Assembly (NCBI GenBank): GCA_916613615.1 | Contig: OU744735.1 | Coordinates: forward strand, 40,249,468 to 40,313,467 | Source: Steromphala cineraria | Lineage: Eukaryota; Mollusca; Gastropoda; Trochida; Trochidae | DNA: 64,000 nucleotides | Direction of reading: 5' to 3' | The notes under the pieces: generated by a model | What the model was told of the DNA's origin: nothing | What the model saw: only the letters and a program-made list of their open reading frames with translations | Databases searched by the model: none | Part shown: piece by piece, positions 1 to 11,765 of the stretch | Layout of the letters: each line of letters opens with the position of its first letter | How positions within the stretch are numbered: position 1 is the first letter of the stretch | Translations under genes and position numbers: made by a program

Positions 1-380
1 AGATGAAACGTTAACATAGCACAAAGGAATCTTGCATTTTCATCCAATAATAAATTGACTTGGAGAGGAAGAAATCAATGTTCTTTTTCTATAGATCTCT
101 TTCTACATTTACCTTCTTTACATCAGCTGAGACTGAACTATAATTTGAAATGACATTGAATTGGATATCTATTTTAATTATTTTCATAGACACAATATCT
201 CAATTTTATGCTTGTAACTATAATTCAAGTAATACTGCAAGTTAATACCAATAACATGATATCTATCCTTGTTAGGACACATCAACTTAAGATCTGCAGG
301 CTATTTTTATCAAAACTGGCGTTTATGGCCATTTAAAAAGAGAAGAATAAGTACCTCACTTGCTTTAGAAATATCCTTGG

Positions 381-643
381 GACATTGTTTTCAAAGCAGA
401 ACATAACGCTAAATGAAGCTGTTTGCTTCCTTATAATACAATATCTAAATTTGATTCAATAATGGTTAATCTGGGGTACCAAGGTACTTATATTTAATTA
501 ATGCTATACAAATACTTAGTAATAATAATGCTAGACATTGGTTTCAAAGCAGAACATAACACTAAATGAAGCTGTTTGCATCCTTATAATACAATATCTG
601 TAATTCAATTCAATAATGGTTAATCTGGCGTACCAAGGTACTT
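381..643 (+). repeat. Direct repeat pair of about 110 bp
   Basis: Bases 381-489 and 534-643 are near-identical direct copies that start with GACATTG and end with AAGGTACTT, separated by about 44 bp. Both carry the same internal words, such as CAAAGCAGAACATAAC and ATAATGGTTAATCTGG, with scattered substitutions. This is a local tandem duplication with a short spacer. I do not recognise a family. Confidence 0.8.
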
Positions 644-858
644 TTATTTATTTCAATATTAGTCCTTGTTAACTTTTGGAATCTTTTATGCAATTATTTG
701 TTGAAAAAGCTAACCCCAATAAAAATACCGTTGACAGTAAAATGTATTGTATCTAATCATGTACAAAGTAGCTCTTAACTTAACATATCTAGCAGTTTCG
801 TCGAGCTTCCTGATCAAGAACAAGTTCTTATGGATAGTCAACTCTTTATGGCATGGAA

Positions 859-923
859 TTCTTATGGATAGTCAACTTCTTTATTGCATGGAATGCAATA
901 AAGAAGTTGACTATCCATAAGAA
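859..923. repeat. Perfect 31-bp hairpin
   Basis: The arms 859-889 and 893-923 are exact reverse complements over 31 bases with a 3-base loop. A second partial copy of the left arm (819-843) is also an exact 25-base reverse complement of 906-930, so the same right arm could pair with either left arm. The perfection implies a recent origin or ongoing correction. It could be a foldback remnant, a small-RNA precursor, or a replication template-switch product; the sequence alone does not decide. Confidence 0.85.
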
Positions 924-1049
924 CTTGTTCTTCTTCATCAACAAGCTTCTAAATGCCTCTCAAAGGAGCTTCCTGATGTTTTTAGGCAACTACGCATAAT
1001 CACTATGTGATGGGTGTGTCATATAAAGGGAAACACGTTAAAAAAACAC

Positions 1050-1228
1050 ATGACAAAGGCATTGAAACACTCTTTCCATGCGAGAAGCGTTTTCTTTTGC
1101 TAAAGAAATACAAATGGATTGTGGTGCACTTTTTTCGCCAGAGGAAACTGCCGGAACCCACGGATTTAGTCAAGAAAAACAGAAGCTCAATCAACTAAAC
1201 TTGAGCTGCCTCTGTGGGAAGAGAATAG
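1050..1228 (+). mobile_element. Mutator-like 350-bp family, 3' half only
   Basis: This matches the second half of the 350-bp family at 2325-2673: the stretch around CATGCGAGAAGCG, the motif CGCCAGAGGAAACTGCCGGA, and a decayed terminal repeat ending in GAAGAGAATAG. The 5' half is missing. It is an old truncated copy; overlapping open frames of 60-75 codons are fortuitous readings of the element. Confidence 0.75.
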
Positions 1229-2324
1229 GAAAGATTATAAACACGACATTCCAAAAATACATTGCATTGCAGCTGTCATGTAGTGTCGTTCTTAAGGACT
1301 AATCTGGCGTTTTAACAACGTAATATTAACACATTGACATATCTACTACTGCGATGCGGGGATAAATAATTTGACAGTGTCTGCCTGTACTAACATGAAT
1401 ATTTAAAAATCACGATTGTTATAATATTCAGCAAAAAGCATTACCAGAATGCGAGAAAAAAACGTTGAACTTTATTTTCATTACAAGTTTAACTTTGTCA
1501 GAACGATATTTTAAGAGCCATTCTCATGACTGCTACTTATCTTATTTAAAGGTTATTGAAAAAGTTTGAATTTTTAGCATTGTATTTGACATGAAAAGAG
1601 CATCAGTGCAATTACTCTAGTCATGACCTGATTTAAGATTACTTCATATCATTCATTAGGCTTCTTTTCATGACTCTTTGTTGACTTCAATCAATAGATA
1701 TTTTGTACCTGTAATCACTGTTCAAGAAATTATGGCCTTGTGTGATATGTTTAAAGTATAAAGATCTAACAAGCTAATGGCAGTATATTCGTACGGATAT
1801 GCATTGGGTCAGCTCTTCATTTGGTTTCACTGATTATGGATCAAACAGTATCATGATTATGATTCCCCTTGAGCTAAGCCTGATAGACGGGCTTGTGCTG
1901 TATTTGATTTTTGCTACTTGTTCTATCGTGAGAACGCTAAAGATATCATCATAACTCATTACGTTTGACTAAAATGACTGCCATCATACTTATGGTAGAG
2001 CACTGCGAGTATTGTTTGAGCTCCATGTAAGTCCATATCATACATATTGATTACTTTTAACTGGCACTTTTATCTTCAAATCGGCATAAAGCTTCAAAAT
2101 TTGCATTTAAAATATGAGACAATGACTCAAGCCTACTCAAAAATGCTTGGTTCACCTCAGTAGATAAATGCTACTTGTGGATATCGCCTGGCTTTGTCTT
2201 CATCAGCTCCCTTTCTGCTAATTCATTTACATTGTAGTTTAATAGGTAGTAGAGGATATAAAGAAATACTATTTTAAGAAGTCATAGGGCTGTTACCCTT
2301 TCAGTGTAACCATTGGATGAGTTC

Positions 2325-2673
2325 CATTCTCTCCCCACAGAGGCAGAACAAGTCATGTTGATTTAGCCTCTGTTATATTACGACGAGTTTGTGGGATAGC
2401 ATGGGAGATGCCTGATTGGAGGCAATTAAAATTAGTTGTACAATTAGCGACGCTGTTCTTAAATCATCATATTGGCTGCTGAAACAAGGCAAAGGCATTG
2501 TGATATGAACCACCCTTTCTATGCGAGAATCCTTGTCATTTGATAAAAAAATTCAACTGTATTGAGATGGAAGTTTTTTCCGCCAGGGGAAACTGGCGGA
2601 ACCCACGGATTTCGGCGTAATAGAACAGAGGCTAAATCAACATGACTTGATCTGCCTCTGTAGGGAGAGAATG
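2325..2673 (+). mobile_element. Mutator-like MITE, full length, unit 1 only
   Basis: This is a 349-bp element with inverted ends of about 58 bp: it starts CATTCTCTCCCCACAGAGGC and ends with the reverse complement. It has no coding capacity. It is flanked by GATGAGTTC and GACAAGTTC, a 9-bp target duplication with two changes. The matching place in unit 2 (about 27380-27400) is an empty site, so insertion followed the duplication or the element was lost there. Long inverted ends plus a 9-bp duplication are typical of Mutator-like elements; the superfamily is inferred. Confidence 0.88.
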
Positions 2674-2697
2674 GACAAGTTCATACTTTGAACAGTT

Positions 2698-3060
2698 TTA
2701 AAGGGGCAGTAGCACGTTTTAGGGGGAATATAAGGTGATGTCAGGAAAATGAAAATGAATAGTTCCAATTGAAAGACAATGTATTCAAACTAAATGAAGC
2801 AGTAATAATTCAAATATATAACGTAAAGTTCAGCCATGAGATTAATTTTTCTTACAAAAATGAATTAAAGGTGTTCACACAAAAATGGCCGCCAATGGAT
2901 TTTATGTGAAGCCTCATACTTTGTCCTCTGACTATGGGTGATTGGCTTGTGTAATGAGATTGTTGACACTGTCAATATGATACATTTAGCATTTACTTAC
3001 AATTATAAGTGAAATATTTAAAATGTAAAATTATCAAAAAACGTGCTACTGCCCCTTTAA
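2698..3060 (-). mobile_element. TTAA (piggyBac-like) MITE, unit 1 only
   Basis: TTAA at 2698-2701 and at 3057-3060 flank about 355 bp with inverted ends AGGGGCAGTAGCACG and CGTGCTACTGCCCCT. There is no open frame of note. TTAA duplication with ends starting AGGG or CCC fits piggyBac-derived MITEs, and the family recurs at least six more times here. Unit 2 lacks this copy at about 27405. Confidence 0.85.
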
Positions 3061-3452
3061 AGAGTGATGTGTTTTTGTTAATTGTAACATTGATTGTAAA
3101 TGATTTAAATATCCCCTTCAAGGAACATCAAATATTTTGGAAACTTTGTTGATTTATTAGATGACTTTCTCACATGATTATTGCCACCGTTGTGTGTCTC
3201 ATTTGGCATCTGTTTTGATACCGAAATTGAGACTGTTATTATGAGTGTGCGTATTATAATAATTATGGTCTAGACATACACTAATTCCCAATAAAATCAT
3301 TGAGAATCAATCCCAGACGATGCAATAATAATTGTTGTATTATGACAATATTCTGTGGAACTAATTTTGGCCATGTGAGGTCAAGTACAGCCAAAATCAA
3401 TTTCTACCATACAATGGATACTGTTCTAGGCAGAATAAACAACAGAGACACG

Positions 3453-3570
3453 TATCGCTTAAAACAGTCTTAGAAAGACATTTATACTCATAGACCCTAC
3501 CCCCTTCTATATAGTATTAGGGTAGGGTATGTGAGTATTTATGTCTTCCTCACGATGTTTTAAGGCAATA
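3453..3570. repeat. Long imperfect hairpin, about 50-bp arms (unit 1)
   Basis: An imperfect palindrome is centred on TTCTATATAGTATTA. The inner arms ACCCTACCC and GGGTAGGGT pair exactly; outwards, AAGACATTTATACTCA pairs with TGTGAGTATTTATGTCTT, followed by further pairing with small mismatches. The same fold is present in unit 2 at 27799-27917 despite substitutions. It may be a foldback element or a structured transcript segment. Confidence 0.7.
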
Positions 3571-3669
3571 AAAATCACTGTGGAATGAACCTTATTTCGT
3601 CGGTATTCATTGTGATAATATATGGATAAAGATTGAATGTAGAAGCTGTTCGTTCTCTTGGATTTACAC

Positions 3670-4026
3670 TTTAAACTTTACCCCTCTTTTGATATTATTA
3701 TATTTCAAATATTTCACCGATAAATGCAATTTAATGCTAAATGTATTAATTTGACAGTGTCAAAAATCACAATACACAAGCCAATCATCCATAGTCAGAG
3801 GTTGAAGTATGGAGATTCACATTAAATCCATTGGCGGCCATTTTGTGTGAACACCGTTAATTCATTATGTGTAAGAAAAGGGAATCGCATGGCTAAACTT
3901 TACGTTATATATTTGAATTAGTACTGAGTCATTTAGTTTAAATAAATTGTCTTTCAATTGGAACCATTATTTCATTTTCCTGACATCACCTTATATTCCC
4001 CATAAAACGTATTACTGCCCCTTTAA
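3670..4026 (+). mobile_element. TTAA MITE, decayed left end (unit 1)
   Basis: This is the same family as 2698-3060 in the opposite orientation. The right end GCCCCTTTAA is intact and the left end is eroded. Internal words shared with other copies include ATCCATAGTCAGAGG and GGCGGCCATTTTGTGTG. The orthologous copy in unit 2 (27981-28337) shows that insertion preceded the duplication. Confidence 0.8.
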
Positions 4027-4360
4027 AACTATCTTTTAAGGATGATTCGACCCCTTGATGTCTTTTATTCATATTGTTAACATTATCAATTCATCAGCTG
4101 TGACATTATGCACTTTTGTTAATCTTCTACTTCTTTTGCTAAATTATTGCTTGCTGAATCATGAAGCCTTTATGAAGATAATAAATTTCCAGATTGTTTA
4201 CCACTATTGATGAAATGTAAGCTAAACGTCATTTCTTAGAATCAACATTGTACTTAAATATAATCACCCTAGTACTAGATTGAAGGTAGTTTGATTATTA
4301 TACATCTTACAGAATCAAGAATCAGAGCATGTTCAACATCTTCGCATGAAGATTATAAAG

Positions 4361-4378
4361 CCCCCCCCCCCCCCCCCC
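4361..4378 (+). repeat. Poly-C run, 18 C
   Basis: A homopolymer of 18 cytosines is followed by AAAACCCCC. Unit 2 has only CCCC here (about 28691), so the run expanded in unit 1 or its length is a sequencing artefact. Confidence 0.8.
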
Positions 4379-4395
4379 AAAACCCCCTTGAAATA

Positions 4396-4738
4396 GGGTT
4401 AAGAACAATGTGTTATAGAATTTGTAACATATTAAAGTTTAATGTTTTACATAAAATACATGAGAGTTGTTTTTTTGATACACTGTCATCAATTTAAAGA
4501 TCTCTGTTTAGGGTTAAGAATAATATGTAATATAATTTGTAACATATAAAAATTTAAAAGTATTACAACGAATAGATGAGATTTGTCTCAGTGATACACT
4601 GTCATCCATTCAAAGATCTCTGTTTAGAGTTAAGAAACATATGTAATGGAATTTGTAACAAATCAAAGTTTAAAAGTATTACGACAAACAGAAGAGAGTT
4701 CTTATAGTGTATACTGACATCCATTTAAAGATCTCTGT
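4396..4738 (+). repeat. Three tandem copies of a 115-bp unit
   Basis: Units start at 4396, 4511 and 4627 with the theme (G)GTTAAGAA and end with AAAGATCTCTGT. Each contains AATTTGTAACA and ACTGTCATC or a close variant. Unit 2 keeps units two and three (about 28900-29130), but its first unit is replaced by an unrelated insertion. Confidence 0.85.
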
Positions 4739-5314
4739 GTGAATGTTTCTTTCATCTGATACAAGACTGCGAGAGGTTTTGACAGAAGAACCAATCTTGT
4801 GAACTTGAAAGGAGATGTTTTATGTGATGATTGATCAAATGCATATAAAGCTCTTTATGTGACATCCTTAAGATATAGGAGGTAGACATAAAACTCTCCT
4901 TTATCACTGAACATTAGATATCCTTTCAAATACACCAGGCGCATATATAGTGTTCATTAATTTCAGTTTGCTTTTAAAATACTAATTTTTTTTAAACAGA
5001 ACTGAAACCAATGACAGGTTTGCCACATAGATCTGGGGACAAAAGAAACGATACAATTAAGGTTCAGGATAGGTTGGTCACGAATGAAAATTGCGACTGA
5101 AACTGGACTACTTCAGCACTTCAATGAATTTAGTTATGTATCTAAATGCAATATCTATCAATGTTTTTGAAATCACGCCTTTAAAAATGTTGTGTTAAAA
5201 TTTCCTTTACTAAAAGGCATTTCGATTTTAAAATCCTGCTAAAATTCTGACTACCTCTTCACATCCCATGTCCTTACCGAATTTCACTTATGAGAGGATT
5301 TAGTTTTTACCCTC

Positions 5315-5497
5315 TTGAAAAGTTTTTATTGCATTAAGTGTAATTCATTACTGGTAAGATTTTATCCACCACAACTTCACAAATGTGTAAAAGATTCAAC
5401 ATTACATTTTGAATATATTTTAAACAAAATGTTCGTCGACATCACATCCACCGGTTACGCCATGATAATATGTCCTAAAAGACAATTGTTATTTTGA
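5315..5497 (+). pseudogene. Exon-like decayed frame, Cys-rich start (unit 1)
   Basis: An open frame of about 60 codons reads through FYCIKCNSLLVRFYPPQLHK and continues to a stop at 5497; it is open upstream to about 5294. The C-x2-C spacing followed by H and C could be a metal-binding turn, but I recognise no family. Unit 2 (29659-29802) keeps the same frame with several amino-acid changes and an earlier stop after DITYTG. The two-copy conservation suggests a former exon, but both copies may be neutral relics. There is no promoter, start context or confident splice site. Confidence 0.3.
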
Positions 5498-6869
5498 AAA
5501 ATGCTGTAAATGTATGCTGTAAATAGAAGCTACCCGTTTGACAAGTCGCATGCCATTAAGAGGATGCTTTTATAGGTGCTTTATTTGCGAAATCTATGCC
5601 CATTCAAAGAAATATGGGAACAACTGCAATTTTGGATAGGGTTCGTATACACGAGTTTTCACTGAAAGAGATATTTAAAAAAACAGAAAAGATTCTACTT
5701 GAATACATATACCTACACGTTTTACTGATGCGTATGTTAATATTGTCATCAATATATTAAGCTAAAACTAAGGCAAAACAAAACATGATAAATGTGTCAT
5801 TAAGATAAAAAAAGAAAAAGAGGCAAACTGCAAATAACAACTGGTAACATGTAACAATAAGTTCTCAATCGATAACTATTATCCATTTCTTCACGAGCTT
5901 AATACCATAGCTCTCTCATATCTAAAGGTGACTTACTTCCCAAACAATTACATTCTTTTGAGCCTGTTTTAGGTCTAATAGGTTGTCTTGTTATAAGCAA
6001 TACAGCCTCATTTGCAATCAATCATTATCAAATTATTGCCCTGGATCATGTTGAGTTTGGCTTTAGACTCTTAAAGCTAAAATCTAATGCATATTTTTCA
6101 AATAGGGCAAATCTTTTTATCTTCCTTTGAAATATGTAATAATGGATTAATGGAAACCGAAAGGAATATTTTTAGATTGAAAGTTAATGATAATATTGAT
6201 GTGAAGAAACCGTGACCCTATGGTAATTTGATAAATGACCTTTCGAAAATATCTGTTTATGGGATGTAAACGATTTGTGGTATCCAGTGATATTTTGCTT
6301 TCATAGTTTGATAAAACTTTCCTAATCCCCATACACTTATCACATTTGTCCTTGAGACTGCCTATGCCCATACAATCGACGTCATTCGATTTCCAGTTGC
6401 TATCTACAGTTAATTGTCATTGTCAAAAACTGTCAAATTGGAGTTCAAATTGCGAATTATATAATAATCAGTAGGTTCTGGATCAGGACCGTAATAAAGG
6501 TGGGATTACTCCAGCAGTCAACATTCTTCGCCACTTCTCCTTAATGGCTGCTTCCAATTGTTTTAGTAACTCGGAATGTTATGGCACTGTGAAAGAAGTT
6601 TTAAGAGATTAATAATCTTTAAATTTTACACCCCTCAAATCACAGAAAATGTTCGCAATGATCTAGCCAGCCGAGTGCTTGTGCTCACAGGCCGCTTGGT
6701 CCTGACAAATCCCAAATCCTTCACGCTGCAAACAAAAAAATGAAATAAAAATTGGAGGTCCCCTTTAATTCAACGCCTTCATAGTTACGTTGTATAAACA
6801 AGGTGGGACGATTTTACCTACCCCCATCCCCTTGTTGTCAACTACTACGCAAACGTGATATGCAATCGA

Positions 6870-6992
6870 TTGATACTTTGTGTTTTGATTGCCTCTAATC
6901 AGGCTTCTCCCATTCTATCCCACAAAATTGGCGTAATAGAACAGAGGCTGTATCAACATTACATGACTTGATTTGCCTTTGTTTGGAGAGAA
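6870..6992 (-). mobile_element. Mutator-like MITE, terminal fragment
   Basis: This contains the terminal 100-120 bp of the 350-bp family: the reverse complement of GGGAGAtGCCTGATT-type sequence, ATTACGCC and the inverted end finishing GGAGAGAATG. The other half is absent. In unit 2 it appears fused to the neighbouring copy by a deletion. Confidence 0.75.
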
Positions 6993-7717
6993 TGAGATAG
7001 AGGTGGCAACGGTTTTTTTTTAATTTTTTTAAAAATTTTCCATATTTACAAGTTACAGGCAAAAACATATTAATAATGACATGATATCAGGTTACAGGAA
7101 GGAATGGTAACAACAATGACATAATATCAATAACATAAATTGACTACCTACATTGACAAGTATGTGCGTATACAATTTACGATTGTGTTTTCTTTCCAAA
7201 TAACAAATGTAAAGTTGACCAATATTTAAAAAACATTTGTTCAGTGCCCGTTGAAAGGAACACGTAGGGGAGGGTATGCCACATATTCTATTGTGAGAAA
7301 CTTGATTACTTTTGTAAGTTTCTAAATATTCGTATGCTTTATACCTCACTTCCGGTTTCGTTACTAGGATTTCCGTTCTAACTGTAGGCGTATAGGCCAA
7401 ATTACCTCTAATTTGTTAATACACCCATACTTTTTATTGTACATCTACATTTATTCATGTGAAAAGATCTTCAAATTTGGCAAATAAACGGACTAGTATT
7501 TTGTAGTATTTTGAATTTTTAGAATTATAAACATCAATGATGGGACCTGCCTATATTAGGAATAAGACATGTATAATGGTCGCAAAAGGCTCGCATAATC
7601 CAAAATGTGTTCCTGATATATGATTTTAATGTTACGAACACACACTCGGTTAAAGATCTGCATAACATAGAAAAAGTCAAGAAGCTATATTGAGTTCACA
7701 AATACTTAAAGTTGGAG
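6993..7717. other. Spacer between two MITE copies, absent from unit 2
   Basis: This AT-rich block sits between the fragment ending at 6992 and the full element starting at 7718. Unit 2 lacks it, since there the two MITEs are joined (31343-31425). The 102-codon minus-strand open frame at 7092-7400 has no second copy to test it and no recognisable motif, so I do not call it a gene. Confidence 0.5.
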
Positions 7718-8076
7718 ACTGGTCTCCCCACAGAGGCAGATCAAGTCATAAAATGTCGATATAGCCTCTGTTCTATTACGCCGACTTTGTGGAATAGAAT
7801 GGGAGATGCCTGATTAGAGGCAATCAAATTTAATTGTGCAATCAGCGATGCTGTTCCAAAATCATAATTTTGGCTACTGAATCATGGCAAAGGGATTGTG
7901 ATATGAACCACCCTTTCAATGCGAGAAGCGTTGTCATTTGATAAAAATATGCCAATGGATTTTGTTGCATTTTTTCCACCAGGGGGAAACGGCCGGAACC
8001 CACGGATTTCGGCGTAATATAACAGAGGCTGTGTCAACAGTTCATGACTTGATCTGTCTCTGTGGGTAAAGAATTG
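7718..8076 (+). mobile_element. Mutator-like MITE, full length, eroded ends
   Basis: This 359-bp copy has internal words of the family (GATGCCTGATTAGAGGCAAT, CACGGATTTCGGCGTAATA). The outer bases have mutated (GGTCTCCCCA on the left, GGTAAAGAATTG on the right) and I see no clear 9-bp target duplication. The one remaining end in unit 2 shows the element predates the duplication. Confidence 0.8.
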
Positions 8077-8181
8077 AAACCGGTAGTGTTCAGCCTGAAG
8101 CACACTTGACTTCTAATTATACATCCGGTGAGAGGTACGACTATTGATAGAGGCCATATTTATAGGGATGTTATGGAAACC

Positions 8182-8324
8182 ATCAAGAATACTTGTGGAG
8201 AATCAAGCATTCATCGATCACAGCATAAATGAGATAAGCAGTTCTCGACCCAGTTCTCACAAAACATTTTCGGCTTCTAAACATAGTCATACCATTAGAG
8301 TAAAAGAGGTTCGGTTTATGATTG
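8182..8324 (-). pseudogene. Exon-like decayed frame, minus strand (unit 1)
   Basis: The minus frame reads NHKPN(L)FYS, GMTMFRSRKCFVRTGSRTAY and LIYAVIDECLILHK to a stop. The inverted counterpart in unit 2 (31026-31223, plus) keeps the same frame, with several third-position differences and few replacements. An 8-base indel upstream breaks the frame in one copy. The opposite strand is also open in both copies (8144-8380 plus; 30981-31268 minus), so strand assignment is uncertain. I do not recognise a protein family. Confidence 0.25.
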
Positions 8325-9410
8325 TGCACTCGTACATACTAGCTTTGAATTCATTTCCGTTGCAAACGTTAATTGGTTAAATAATAAAGTACAATGTTTT
8401 TGAGATGTTGCCTTTTTAAATAAAATGTTGTTTTCCAAAAAGCAGTCTGAATAAGGTTAACAATATTGTCCTACACACAGAGATACGAAATAGCTATGTT
8501 TGTTCTGAATGTTATAATGTTGAGTCATTTCAGATCAGTTATAAATTACAGATTGACCAATTGGGTAGGGATCAGACAAACAAAATCACGTTCTACTCAA
8601 GGATCCCTTGCTTTGATTTGTTATTGGATTTCAACAAAGAATTAATAACAATTACGATAAGGGATTTTGATCGATCACAACATAAGAACCTTATCTTTGT
8701 AATTGTTATGTCCAGACGATTGTTGCAAATCTGATATGTTAGACGATTGATATTTTACTCAAGAAGAGAAGATTGGAGGTGGAAAATAACAGTATTGAAG
8801 GTTCAGATAATTTACTATGTCTAATTTCAGAATCCAGATGAAATAAGCCTAGCCTTTGTCATAATTGTATATAGCAGAACTAATGTCCAATTACTAGAGA
8901 ATATTTGAAACAACACACTATTTTACGTTTACACTTTATGCTACACATTCAAGGTACAAAGGGCACCAATAAAATTATTTTACCAAAAAAATATATAAAT
9001 TGGTTTTAAGTTTCAGTGTTTCTCAATCTCTTTCGTAACGAATACCAATGCAAGGAATGACACTATATGTACGTCAAATATACGGTTACTTCGTAATCAG
9101 TGTATACTCACCAGAAGATTTTATCAAATTTAAGTAGTGGTACAGAAATCTATGAATTGGCATAGAGCTCTCCTTAAAGAGTATCAATCATTATTATTGT
9201 AAATTCCAATTCCACAGGTTTGTACATTGAACAAAAATTGTTTTTGTAAATACACACAATTGTTATTGTAGAGTTTTTTTTATGCAAGATGTTATTGAGT
9301 GTGGTAAAAGATGGCTGTTCTTACAGTTAAAGTGAGAAATAAAACATACATGTATATATATCAGACATTTGATTATACTACATGTTTTGAAGAAAATACT
9401 TATTGCCAAC

Positions 9411-10597
9411 ATAAACTAATCGGCAAAAGAAACTTATCACTCAATTAGAATTACTCTCATTAAATAACGAAAAGTGCTAAAAGGTTGAAATAAAGTCAGT
9501 ATAGTATAACAACCAGTCCCAAAAACATTGAAAAACAGAAAATAGTATTTGACATAATCCGTAATGCGTTGAAAACATTTTAAATGAGAAGGGGTCAAAA
9601 ACAAAAATTACAGACCATCATTTTGATAATTCTTTCACTCTAAAATCATGAATATTGGAAAGAAAACATCGGATCAGACTAAAATATGCTCAAGACAAGT
9701 GTAAGCACAAAAAATAGCAATAATTAAACAAAACATAGAAGGATTGTGTGACGTCACCTAATGGCTCTTTCAGTATTCCTGTTTACCCTTAATCGTGGCT
9801 TGTTCATAGATTGGTGAGTCAGATTTGACTGAAGCATGTTTTGTGAAAGACTGAGTGTTCCTCAATCAGTGACAGGGCATAGGACCTTTAAATAGCTGTA
9901 CATCTTTACAAATTAAGTCTATTCTTACCATTTTGCATTTGCAATAAATCAAAGTTTAGTGGTTAATGTAGGACCACTCAGGAATCGAAGAGCTCTGACT
10001 TCACTTGTCCTTGGTCTCCTAGTACGTACGTCCAAAACGCAATACACACTTATAGCATTTGACGTTCATGACGTCACTTAAAGAAAATGTTGAAGATGGT
10101 CAAATGCAAACGGGTATAAGTTTTCATATGGTAAAAATACATATGTTATTGCTGTTTTGGGATTGTCCAATATCTTGACATCTTATATCTATATTGAGAA
10201 AACAAATTGTAAATCAAAATTTAGGAACTATGGCAATTCTTCAAAAGTTGGTATCCGTGCACAGTATTTGTCAACTTTCAAATGCTTCTCACAGTTTTTG
10301 TGATCCGACTTTTGATGGGGTGTAGGTGTTCTTTCTACAGGGGTGATGATCGTGATCCATTATGAGCTCTTGTTTGACATTTGTGTCACGTGACTTGGCA
10401 CCAATGGCGAAGTCACGTGATTTTCACCTTTTTTCATTTTTCCCCATAATGCATCAACATTTGTTCTTTACAAGTTAAAATACACAAATATAGGGATAAT
10501 GTGCTTTTATTGCGATGGTTACTGTCAATATTTAAATAAAATATTTTTCTATGTTTTCAGTTCAAAAGTGATAAGTTTCTTTTGCCGATGAGTTTAT
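9411..10597. mobile_element. 1.19-kb TIR element without transposase
   Basis: The 31-bp inverted ends at 9411-9441 and 10567-10597 differ at one position and share ATCGGCAAAAGAAACTTATC. There is no open frame above 60 codons, so it is non-autonomous. No clear target duplication is visible, so the superfamily is open. Unit 2 has nothing here, which supports a unit-1-specific insertion, although the surroundings are rearranged. Confidence 0.75.
10385..10421. promoter_or_regulatory. Paired GTCACGTGA palindromes (E-box type)
   Basis: GTCACGTGAC at 10385-10394 and GTCACGTGAT at 10412-10421 lie 27 bp apart, start to start, inside the 1.19-kb TIR element. The core CACGTG with these flanks is the site class bound by MITF/TFE/USF-type bHLH factors in animals. 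TGACGTCA also occurs in the same element near 9750 and 10068. Function is inferred from motif only. Confidence 0.4.
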
Positions 10598-10720
10598 AAG
10601 AAGGTTTATTAGGAAATATGTTTTTTAAATGGACATGAAATAGGAGTTGTATTTGTAACATTCATATGGAAACTATAATTTAAATAGCATTTTGATTAGG
10701 TTGCATATCAATTACAGAGC

Positions 10721-11222
10721 CATCTTCCCACGGCAAGGTGAAAACGTATCGAGCAACTCCTCGTTTAGACCTTGCCATCACAAGGTAGAAAACTGGTGAT
10801 CCGGAGCAGCAACACCTATCGGGATCACGAGTTACGCCCCTTATCAGCTCTTTCAACAATAGCCAATGAAATTGTCATTTACATTCGGAACAAATTCAAA
10901 TTGGAAAATACTAACAGGCGATCTTTTTGAAAACTATCCAATTAATTTTAAACTTCAGTCCGCATGATTGTTTTCATGTTTTTATGAGCACCGAGAATGC
11001 AGAGAAGACAAACATTAATTTATCACTCAAATAAAGAGTTTATCTCCCTTGCAAAACGCTTTTTTTCAAATCGGCTCATTTAACATGCTGTCTTCTGATT
11101 GGACTATTCTACTTCCGTGCAGCGGGTTGAAATGCTAGCACAGAAATTACGGCCAATGATGTCAAGGGAGGAATGGGAAAGTTTAGAAACTTTTTCGTTT
11201 CGCCCGTGAGGTTGTGAAGATG
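10721..11222. mobile_element. 502-bp element with 9-bp target duplication
   Basis: TTACAGAGC at 10712-10720 recurs at 11223-11231. The intervening 502 bp starts CATCTTC and ends GAAGATG. In unit 2 the same site reads through uninterrupted (CAATTACAGAGCATGCAC near 33147), a natural empty site. Secondary inverted words (CAAGGTG, CCTTGCCATC) lie inside the left end. A 9-bp duplication suggests Mutator-like or a related group; there is no coding capacity. Confidence 0.88.
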
Positions 11223-11765
11223 TTACAGAGCATGCACAAAGCTAATTGTATATTAAAAATAATTTTACCTATGGTACTACTGTCATAAAAACATGTACAA
11301 ATCTCTTTCCCTGTGCTCAGTGAATAATTGTGAATTCTGTTTCCGAAGTAAATTGCCAAGTTTTTTTATTTCCACCTTTTTCATGTCTAAATTGCCAAAT
11401 TCACAAATGTTTTGTAAACGGGAATTCAAACCACATCTTTTGGCGTCAAGGAATGGCCAGTAAATCACTTAACCCCTTTTATTCGTTATCAATGCATAGA
11501 TTTATACAGAAACAATTTAAGAGAAGAAATGTGTGTCATCTGGGTTGTACAATACACAGAAGTATAAAAATGATACATTATGATACATAGCAGTAGTAAA
11601 TTAAAATGTGTGACCTGGCTGTACATAAAAAAAAAAAACTAATTTGTACTGAAGAATTCCAGCAGCTTTCGCATGAATCGGAATCACGTTTTAAATCAAC
11701 AATCATAAATCTTGTCAATCAAAAATCTATTTCATTGTAAAAATACACCAGGTTTTGACCGTGGA

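Larger units (their letters stand above)
1..1926. other. Left flank outside the tandem duplication
   Basis: This AT-rich stretch precedes the first duplication unit, and I see no second copy of it in the window. It holds a direct repeat pair, a perfect hairpin and a fragment of the Mutator-like family, listed separately. The open frames here are short and start or end inside repeats, so none is called as a gene. From about 1230 to 1926 I see nothing beyond AT-rich sequence. Confidence 0.6.

Noticed and set aside
4361..4378. Poly-C tract as a functional element
   Set aside because: Length differs greatly from unit 2 and homopolymers are error-prone; no supporting context.
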